DNA of 64,000 nt from Candidatus Omnitrophota bacterium (lineage in GTDB: Bacteria > Hinthialibacterota > Hinthialibacteria > Hinthialibacterales > JAKPRU01): positions 1-64,000 of the forward strand of contig JAKQSI010000111.1 of NCBI GenBank assembly GCA_029570205.1, given 5' to 3'. The position numbers and the translations under genes were made by a program. This document shows, one piece after another, positions 46,480 through 53,306 of this stretch (within the stretch, counting starts at the first letter, position 1; the number at the start of each line of letters is the position of its first letter). The notes below the pieces were generated by a model, which ran no database searches, had not been told where the DNA came from, and saw only the letters and a program-made list of their open reading frames with translations.

Positions 46480-47811
46480 TTATTTCTGGCTGTAGGCTTC
46501 GGTTCCCGGGAGTGGGGGTAAGACATAAAGGGGATTGATATGTTTGTGGCTGTCCCACACCTCAAAATGCAAATGGGGGCCGGTAGCTCTTCCGGTCGAT
46601 CCTGATTTGGCGATCCGTTGACCCTGCTTCACTCGCTGGCCGGTTTTGACAGACATACTCATAAGATGGGCATAAAGGCTTTTGTACCCGTTTTGGTGGT
46701 CGATAACGACCGTGTTTCCTTTGCCGCCGCTTCGGCGGGCGAAGATCACGATCCCATCGGCTGCCGCGTACACAGATGTGCCCTTTTTGGCCTGGAAGTC
46801 GATCCCGCGATGGAACAACTGTTTTCGCAGAATCGGATGTGTTCGCATCCCGTAGCCGGAGTTGATAACAATCTCTTCCAACGGATAACGGAATGAAAGA
46901 GACGCTCCCGGTAACCGTGGAGTCGGGATGATCAATTCCAGTCCGGGCTTGAGACGGGAGGGATCGCCGATATTGTTGAGAGCGATCAAATCCTCCATTT
47001 TAACTTTATATTTCACACAGATTTGCCAGGGATTTTCTCCCGGTAATACGACGTGACGGACGAAGGCTTCATTCTCGACCGGCGCATCCCCTGCCGTGGT
47101 TTCCGGTGTTTCGGCGGCTTGGCCGGAAGATCCTTTTTTTGGAACTTCATCAACATTCATCAATTCCGGGAGATCCGGAAGGACTTGTGTGTGGCTCAGT
47201 TGTTCGGAGGTTTTGGCGATGTAGGATACACTTTCTTCGGAGGTTGTTCCGGCGAAAGAGTTGGAGGGTTCAAAAGTATAGCTTTCCAAGCTGGGGATAG
47301 GCGGCGTGTCGAAGTCACTCGGAGGGGGTTCGGCGAATACGGCGGATTGAGGATCCTCATATCCGTCATCCTCGCTGATTGTATCCTGCATCCCCGGCGG
47401 AAGGAGCAAGGCTCCTAAGTTATTATCCTCACTCTCCTCACCGGATTGGCCCAGCGGGGGAACGAGAATTCCGATACTAATACACGCGATAAAAACCAGG
47501 GTAGAACTGACTGTCCATGCTTCGAGGCGGTCGGTGATCGGTCGGAAAAAGCGGAATATCAATCCATTCCGATTGGGGAAGCGCCGACCGGACTGGTTTT
47601 CCCGGAAAGAAAGAAATTTTCCCATCAGACCGACAAACAGGCAGCTGAAAATCAGGCAGAATAATTGTTTGAACCAGGAGGCAGCAGTTCTGAGATGAAA
47701 CTCTGAAAAATGTTGTCGAAAAATGTCGCCGGCTTTCGGGTCCTCCAAAAGCTCGTGCTTGCGGGTGGGAATCTCTTTTTTGCGGTCCAGGCGCGCATTT
47801 TTTTCAATCAT
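46480..47811 (-). CDS. Membrane-anchored LysM and M23 peptidoglycan endopeptidase
   Basis: This protein probably cleaves peptidoglycan cross-links or acts as an EnvC/NlpD-like activator. Two hydrophobic segments lie in the first 120 residues. A long Pro/Ser/Glu-rich linker follows, then a LysM motif (VVLPGENPWQICVKYKV to LIIP), then an M23 domain with HRGIDFQA and GPHLHFEVW, which hold the zinc ligands, so it is likely active. From ATG 47811 the length is 443; the track's GTG 47823 is too close to the GGAGGAG site. It lies on the minus strand, divergent from the dockerin-like gene. Confidence 0.88.
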   Translation of the reverse strand: MIEKNARLDRKKEIPTRKHELLEDPKAGDIFRQHFSEFHLRTAASWFKQLFCLIFSCLFVGLMGKFLSFRENQSGRRFPNRNGLIFRFFRPITDRLEAWTVSSTLVFIACISIGILVPPLGQSGEESEDNNLGALLLPPGMQDTISEDDGYEDPQSAVFAEPPPSDFDTPPIPSLESYTFEPSNSFAGTTSEESVSYIAKTSEQLSHTQVLPDLPELMNVDEVPKKGSSGQAAETPETTAGDAPVENEAFVRHVVLPGENPWQICVKYKVKMEDLIALNNIGDPSRLKPGLELIIPTPRLPGASLSFRYPLEEIVINSGYGMRTHPILRKQLFHRGIDFQAKKGTSVYAAADGIVIFARRSGGKGNTVVIDHQNGYKSLYAHLMSMSVKTGQRVKQGQRIAKSGSTGRATGPHLHFEVWDSHKHINPLYVLPPLPGTEAYSQK

Positions 47812-48335
47812 GGGCCGATTCACGCTCCTCCACGCTCAACGTGTCGCACCTCAATTTTTTGACAAGCAAATACCAAACCAAAATGCCAGTATTGATTTAA
47901 AGCCAGCAAATCCAAATAGTTGGAAACTCAACCCGATGAACTGCAATTTTGTTGTCTATGCTCCGCAGGCGAAAAATGGAGCAACGCCCATCGCTTAATG
48001 ATGGTGATGATAAACACACAAATTTCCTTATGTCAAGGTGTTTTCAATTTCATTTTCAGGCCAAAAAGGAGGATTAATTTCCATAATTATAGAATAATCA
48101 ACAAGTTATATGATAAATTCGGAATTTTGAAACGGCCTCAAAATTCTTCAGTGAGGCTTCGCCATGAAAATTGTGTGAAATAAGATGCAAGAAGATGCAA
48201 TTTGTGTGGGTGAAAACGCTTGACACTTTGCAGTTTTGCACTATAGTTAGAAGGTCTTTGTGCCAGATAGTATTTTTGGGCACTTGAAAAAGAACATATT
48301 CTTTGTCTGATGATTCGTCGAAAGGAGAACTTGGC
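47812..48335. other. AT-rich divergent intergenic region
   Basis: About 520 nt, clearly more AT-rich than the rest of the window, with no supported gene (the small ORFs at 47723 and 47920 have no ribosome site or protein character). It holds the promoter listed below and a direct repeat GATGCAAGAAGATGCAA at 48184-48200. It separates the M23 gene from the dockerin-like gene. An island boundary or a large regulatory region are both possible. Confidence 0.5.
48220..48247 (+). promoter_or_regulatory. Near-consensus sigma70 promoter for the dockerin/cohesin pair
   Basis: TTGACA at 48220-48225 (perfect), a 16-nt spacer, and TATAGT at 48242-48247. The likely transcript starts near 48255, giving an 80-nt leader before ATG 48336, which has AAAGGAG. 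This is the best promoter match seen in the window. Confidence 0.75.
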
Positions 48336-48935
48336 ATGCTTCGGACATCCACGACTCCGCGCGTTGCCCATCTTTTCTGGGTTGGTCTGCTGGTAATAAT
48401 GGTCCCGGTTGCGGTGTATGCGCAATCGGAAACCCCGACGGCAGCACCGGAAACCCCCACCGAAACCCCGACAGTGGTACCGGAGACCCCCACGGAAACG
48501 CCGACGGTCGTACCGGAAACTCCTACCGCTGTCCCGACAAATACTCCGAGACCGACGGAAACGCCGACAGCCAGACCGACGGAAACGCCAACAGCCAGAC
48601 CGACGGAAACGCCGACAGCCACGCCAAAACCGACCGAAAGCCCAACCGCCGTTCCCGAGACTCCCACTTCTACTCCGACGGTGACCCCGCAGCCCGCACG
48701 GCCTGGTGATCTCGATGGAGACGGGGAGCTTTCTTCGGCGGATGCGGATCTCCTTATTGAGTTGATATTGTATGGAACCATAAACGGAGAACCCGCAACC
48801 ACGGAACAGCGCGCTCTCGCCGACCTCACCGGGGACGGAGAGGTGACAGCACAAGATGCGCAAGAAGTCTTCCTGAGACAATCGCTGATGTTATTTTTGA
48901 AGACCATTGACAAAGGACGTATGGCAGAACAGTGA
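48336..48935 (+). CDS. Secreted dockerin-like protein with Pro/Thr linker
   Basis: This 199-residue protein has three parts: a signal peptide ending VYAQ (about residue 30), a linker of repeated ETPT/RPTETPTA units (about 31-121), and a C-terminal double calcium loop. Loop one is D125-L-D-G-D-G with D136; loop two is D163-L-T-G-D-G with D174. D/T/D at positions 1, 3 and 5 and Asp at position 12, followed by an amphipathic helix, are the dockerin type I hallmarks. No catalytic domain is attached. From ATG 48336 with AAAGGAG. It is followed 174 nt later by a cohesin-like protein with the same kind of linker and signal peptide. Confidence 0.75.
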   Translation: MLRTSTTPRVAHLFWVGLLVIMVPVAVYAQSETPTAAPETPTETPTVVPETPTETPTVVPETPTAVPTNTPRPTETPTARPTETPTARPTETPTATPKPTESPTAVPETPTSTPTVTPQPARPGDLDGDGELSSADADLLIELILYGTINGEPATTEQRALADLTGDGEVTAQDAQEVFLRQSLMLFLKTIDKGRMAEQ

Positions 48936-49109
48936 GCGCCGATTCGGATGGTCAAATGACGTAATCAAGAATAACGCATGTCCCTTCCCAGGGGACGTCC
49001 GTTGTTCTGTTCAATTGGTTTGAAAGATCGATTCGTGATGATGAATACGAAGTACGCAACCAGAAAGGCCAAAACCGGCGGAATGAATGCAAGCGAAAGG
49101 GGATCATCG

Positions 49110-51050
49110 ATGACCTCGACGACCTATTCCATTCCAGTGAGAACGTTCAGGATTGCAGGGATCCTTTTTATCGGGTTCTGTTTTTCGTTAATCACCATGG
49201 GGGTATACGCGCAGGAAACCCCTACGGCGGTCCCGGAGACTCCCACAGAGACTCCAACGGTTATTCCCGAGACTCCCACAGAGACTCCGACGGTCGTTCC
49301 AGAGACCCCGACAGCCATTCCAACGGCGACGCCACGACCGACAGAGTCTCCCACCGCGACTCCACGACCTACAGAATCGCCCACAGCAACGCCGAGGCCG
49401 ACGGAATCTCCTACCGCGACTCCACGACCCACGGAATCGCCTACGGCCACTCCGGTGCCGGTGACTCCCAAGCTGCGTGCGGGGCAGGCGGAAGGCCGAC
49501 CCGGTGATGCCGTTGTTATCGCGATTACCGGTGAAGATATGCCCACGACGGATGCCTTTGGGTTTGATCTGACCTATAACAATCTCCGCTTGAAATTTGC
49601 CGAGATTTTACGTGGTTCACATACTCAGGGGTGGTATGCGGTAAGTGCGGCTGATTTGTCGGGTGTTCTCCGTGTTGTCGGCATTGCGGGAACGGCTCCG
49701 GCAATCTCCGGTAATGGTGAGATCGCTCAAATACGGTTCACGATTCAGTCGAACGCGCCGGAAGGGATTGTCCCGCTTGATTTCAAGGTCATTACGGATG
49801 ATCTGGCTTCGGCGCAAGCGATCTCCGGTTCGATTACTATTCTGCCTGCGGCAGAGACTCCGACAGAGACACCGACGGCGGTTCCGACGGAGACCCCGAC
49901 CTTTACACCGACTCGAACAGCAACACCGGTTCCTACCAGCACACCAACGCTCGGTCCGATAGAAACGCCGACGGCGATTCCAACAGAGACCCCTGTTGGG
50001 ACTCCGACCGTAACGCCTACTATCACGGGCACTCCGATTCCAAGGATGGATCCCGGGCAGTCCATTATAGCTTTGAGCGCGTGGGGCGACATTGCCGCAT
50101 TGGGCAATATCAAGGGCTTCGTGGATGTGGATAACAACGGGTATTTGGATGATCCGTTGCCGCATCCGACCGGACCGTATCCGCCGCGCGTTTCCGGGTA
50201 CACGGCTTTCGACATCGCGAATGTTGTCAACAGTCGGGGGCTTGTTACTCCGGGCTTCCTGGTTATGCTGACCGAACAGGGTAAGACTATCTCGTATCAG
50301 TTTGTGGAAAACCCGTTTGCCGATCAGAAGATTGTCTCGAATGTGTTCCCAGACTTGGCCCGTGATGTCCTTGGCCGAGCCAGCCAGGTACGGTTTGTGG
50401 ATATTGAGATCAATACTGCACTGGACGGATACTTCGCACTAAGCGAGTTGGGCCGTGTGATTTCAGTCAGCGGAACGCCGCGAAATGTGGTGGCGAACGG
50501 TGCGGAAGTAAAACCGTTCCTCGCTTCACCGGAGACAGCAGTTGACTTGGAACTGCTCCCGGGTGGTGGAGTTGCGGGTCAGTTGCAGGGGTACATTCTG
50601 ACCTCCACAGGCCGGATTGTCGCAATCGGCGATGTGCCGCAGCTGATCCCGACCAGAGAACTTCGAAACAAGGGAACGTTCATCGAGATGGACCTTGTGC
50701 TGGGTCAGGCCGGGGAACTTCTTGGAGCGGTCCTGGCGAACGGTGTCGGCGAGTTCTATCTGGCGGCAGTGGAAGGTGCGAATACCTTGCCGCCGGTTGA
50801 TCTGCCGGAAGGCGATTACGCTCGCCTGCTGTTCCCGTTGAGCACACCGCTGGTTCTTCAGGCATTCGAGCTGGTTCCAACCGAAGAAACCTTTGGAATC
50901 ATTGCTCTGGACCGAACCGGCGCGCTCCACACCTTCGGTCGTGCCAGCCGGTATCTGCCGACCCTGGAACAGCTGCAATCGGTGCTTCTCTTGTGGGGAA
51001 CCGCAGGTGTCGATCTCTCCGTTCATCAGTATCCCGGTTTGGGAAAATAA
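49110..51050 (+). CDS. Secreted cohesin-like protein with Pro/Thr linkers and C-terminal propeller-like repeats
   Basis: From ATG 49110, with AAAGGGGA upstream, this 646-residue protein has a signal peptide ending VYAQ, a first linker with four PTESPTATPR repeats (about 34-120), a cohesin-like beta-sandwich at 121-246 (EGRPGDAVVIAI, FGFDLTYNNLRLKF, GEIAQIRFTI), a second Pro/Thr linker (about 247-305) and a C-terminal domain with repeats such as YILTSTGRIVAIG and IIALDRTGALHTFG. The cohesin call rests on the pattern GxPGDxV, FDxTYxxxxL and IxFTI and the length of about 125 residues. It could instead be another immunoglobulin-like fold. The start could also be ATG 49083 upstream. Confidence 0.65.
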   Translation: MTSTTYSIPVRTFRIAGILFIGFCFSLITMGVYAQETPTAVPETPTETPTVIPETPTETPTVVPETPTAIPTATPRPTESPTATPRPTESPTATPRPTESPTATPRPTESPTATPVPVTPKLRAGQAEGRPGDAVVIAITGEDMPTTDAFGFDLTYNNLRLKFAEILRGSHTQGWYAVSAADLSGVLRVVGIAGTAPAISGNGEIAQIRFTIQSNAPEGIVPLDFKVITDDLASAQAISGSITILPAAETPTETPTAVPTETPTFTPTRTATPVPTSTPTLGPIETPTAIPTETPVGTPTVTPTITGTPIPRMDPGQSIIALSAWGDIAALGNIKGFVDVDNNGYLDDPLPHPTGPYPPRVSGYTAFDIANVVNSRGLVTPGFLVMLTEQGKTISYQFVENPFADQKIVSNVFPDLARDVLGRASQVRFVDIEINTALDGYFALSELGRVISVSGTPRNVVANGAEVKPFLASPETAVDLELLPGGGVAGQLQGYILTSTGRIVAIGDVPQLIPTRELRNKGTFIEMDLVLGQAGELLGAVLANGVGEFYLAAVEGANTLPPVDLPEGDYARLLFPLSTPLVLQAFELVPTEETFGIIALDRTGALHTFGRASRYLPTLEQLQSVLLLWGTAGVDLSVHQYPGLGK

Positions 51051-51082
51051 CGGGGGGTGCGACTCTCAATAAGATGATTTAT

Positions 51083-51129
51083 GAGGATCAGGAGTCCGGT
51101 TGAAGAAGGCTCCTGATCCTCTTTATTGT
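51083..51129 (+). terminator. Strong intrinsic terminator
   Basis: A perfect 12-bp inverted repeat, GAGGATCAGGAG and CTCCTGATCCTC, with a 15-nt loop, followed by TTTATTGTT. It lies 32 nt after the cohesin-like gene and should close that transcript. Confidence 0.85.
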
Positions 51130-51217
51130 TCGGGCGGCGTAAACGGAGATCTGTACCCCGAGCGGAACAGACGTGAGGCACAGGCGCGTATTTCTCTGTT
51201 AAGGAGGCAGTAATTTC

Positions 51218-52036
51218 TTGAAATTGCATGGTGGTGTTTTTCTTATTCCGTTTTTCCTGTTTGGAATCGGATTTGTTATGGCCACGTCAAGCGATAGCGG
51301 CGAAAAAACGCTTGTTGTGGACCGTTTTGACCATGCTTGTTCTTCCTCGATTCCGGATGGGTGGACCGAATATCAGTTCAAGCATTCCAAACGAGCAACG
51401 CAGTATCGTGTAGTCCCGGAGGCTGCGGTAGAGGGAGATGCCGCAACAGACTGCTCGGATGGTTGTGTACTCCGTGCCGAGTCCGACTCCGGAGGATCGA
51501 TGATCGCAAAGAAATTTGTTGTCGATCTGAATGAATACCCCGTTCTTCGGTGGCATTGGAAGATAGAAGGAATTATCGAAGGGGCGGATGGCCGAGCAAA
51601 GGAGACCAACGATTTTCCCGCGGGGATTTATGTGGCTGTGCGGCCAAAAGAGGGATTCCATCCCATCCGCTCTCTTGCGCAGGGTATGGCTCGATCTGTG
51701 GCCGGGGTGCCTGTTCCCCAAGCCGCTTTCCATTTTGTCTGGGCGAATTCCGGTGAACCGGGAGAAACGTTCCGCAGCGCATCCTCTCTAGGTACCGCGC
51801 TGAACAATATCGTTGTGGTGGTTGAAAGCGGGAAAACCAATGTGGGGAAATGGGTCGAGGCAAGTGTGAATGTCCTGGAATACTACAACCGCTTTTTTCC
51901 GGGGGGTCCGGCGATGACAGACGGAGTGGGAATTATGACGGACTGCGACAACACCGGATCGAAGGCCGTTGCCTACTACGACGATCTTCGGTTTTGTGCG
52001 GAAAAAACAGACCGTTCCGGCAACGCCGGGGGATGA
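51218..52036 (+). CDS. Exported DUF3047-family protein
   Basis: This 272-residue protein has a signal peptide (FFLFGIGFVMA). The core (PVLRWHWKIEG, NDFPAGIYVAV, then YYDDLRF) matches the DUF3047 pattern of small periplasmic beta proteins of unknown role. It probably starts at TTG 51218, preceded by AAGGAGG at 11 nt. It is the first gene after the terminator and is co-directional with the hydrolase that follows. Confidence 0.75.
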   Translation: MKLHGGVFLIPFFLFGIGFVMATSSDSGEKTLVVDRFDHACSSSIPDGWTEYQFKHSKRATQYRVVPEAAVEGDAATDCSDGCVLRAESDSGGSMIAKKFVVDLNEYPVLRWHWKIEGIIEGADGRAKETNDFPAGIYVAVRPKEGFHPIRSLAQGMARSVAGVPVPQAAFHFVWANSGEPGETFRSASSLGTALNNIVVVVESGKTNVGKWVEASVNVLEYYNRFFPGGPAMTDGVGIMTDCDNTGSKAVAYYDDLRFCAEKTDRSGNAGG

Positions 52037-52118
52037 GATACCGGGACACCGTCCGCTCCCTGTTTGCTGCTTGTGTGCTACAATCCCTGACAAATCCGAT
52101 TGAGTAAGGATACCCGTG

Positions 52119-53267
52119 ATGCGCATTTTTGTTATTCCGGTCGGACTTATGTTTCTACTCTCCATTTCGGTTTGTGGGGAGGATATAAACACGGATCTGG
52201 AATACTCTTTTGAGATCTGGAAGTCGATTACGAATCATCCGACACCCTCTGCCGTGGCCGATCAGCCACAGGCGGGTAAGAAAGAGCTTGTTGGCCTGGT
52301 GGATGGAATCGAGGCCATGGACTGGGCTTCCCGACGCGCGGATATCGCGAGGACCGTCGGGCAGTTCCTCGGTGAGCCACCTGCCAGGGTTCCCGCTGTG
52401 CAGGGGACGGTGGTGCATTCGGAGCGGTTTTCTGATCACGTTCGCCAGTTGGCGCTTTACACCGGCGAGCCGGGCGAACTGATCCCGGCGTACCTGTTTA
52501 TCCCACTGGGGATCACCTCACCGCGCCCGGCTGTTATTTGCCAGCACCAGACGGTTTATCCGGGGAAAGAGGAGCCTGCCGGAATCTGGGGGAAGCCGGA
52601 GCTGGCTTTTGCTAAAGAACTGGCTCAGCGTGGGTATGTCACGCTGGCTCCCGACAGCATCTGTTTCGGAGATCGAAAAGTGAAAGGTTCAGGCCATTAT
52701 GGTGAGGCTGTGCCGTTTTTCAAACAGCATCCGAACTGGTCGATCATGGGCAAACAGGTGTGGGATATCGGTCGGGCGATTGATTTTCTGGAGACCTTGC
52801 CGTATGTCGATGCCGGTCGAATCGGGAGTATCGGTCATTCGCACGGGGCTTATGGAACGATTTTTTCTCAAGCTTTTGATGATCGCATCCGGGTGGGTGT
52901 CGCCAGTTGCGGATTTACGGCGCTAAGAAGCGATCCCACGCCGGAACGCTGGTCTCATCTGACGGCGCTGATTCCGGAGATCGGTTTCTACAAAGACCAC
53001 GTGAATGATTTGCCGTTCGATTTTCACCATATACTGGCATTGTGCGCGCCAAGGCCGTTGCTGATTACCGTCGCTTTGGACGATGAGATTTTCCCGAACG
53101 GCGATTCAGTGAAAGAGGTGGCAGACCGTGTCCGGGAGGTGTATGCGCGGCTGGATGCGCCGGAGGCGTTTGATGCCTTTTTCTTCCCGGGCGACCACAA
53201 TTTCACTCCCGAAAGCCGTGACCGCGCGATGGCTTGGATCGATCGCTGGATCGGGCCGGCGAAATAG
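52119..53267 (+). CDS. Secreted alpha/beta hydrolase (dienelactone hydrolase / acetyl-xylan-esterase-like)
   Basis: This 382-residue protein (ATG 52119, or GTG 52116) has a signal peptide ending near SVCGE. The catalytic elements are the nucleophile elbow GHSHG in IGSIGHSHGAY, the acid in DDEIFPNGDS and the histidine in PGDHNFTPE. RPAVICQHQTVYPGK near residue 140 supplies the oxyanion region. It looks like an acetyl-esterase or DLH-type enzyme of the prolyl-oligopeptidase-related branch; an ester on polysaccharide is a likely substrate, but not proven. Confidence 0.85.
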   Translation: MRIFVIPVGLMFLLSISVCGEDINTDLEYSFEIWKSITNHPTPSAVADQPQAGKKELVGLVDGIEAMDWASRRADIARTVGQFLGEPPARVPAVQGTVVHSERFSDHVRQLALYTGEPGELIPAYLFIPLGITSPRPAVICQHQTVYPGKEEPAGIWGKPELAFAKELAQRGYVTLAPDSICFGDRKVKGSGHYGEAVPFFKQHPNWSIMGKQVWDIGRAIDFLETLPYVDAGRIGSIGHSHGAYGTIFSQAFDDRIRVGVASCGFTALRSDPTPERWSHLTALIPEIGFYKDHVNDLPFDFHHILALCAPRPLLITVALDDEIFPNGDSVKEVADRVREVYARLDAPEAFDAFFFPGDHNFTPESRDRAMAWIDRWIGPAK

Positions 53268-53306
53268 ACCCCGATCGATAATCTGGGTTGAGCATGGAGG
53301 CTGACA

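Noticed and set aside
48098-48955. 285-residue minus-strand ORF rich in VGVSVG repeats
   Set aside because: It is the reverse complement of the PTETPT linker coding sequence; the plus strand has signal peptide, linker, dockerin-like loops and a promoter.
49124-49546. Gly/Val-rich minus-strand ORF
   Set aside because: Reverse complement of the linker of the cohesin-like protein.
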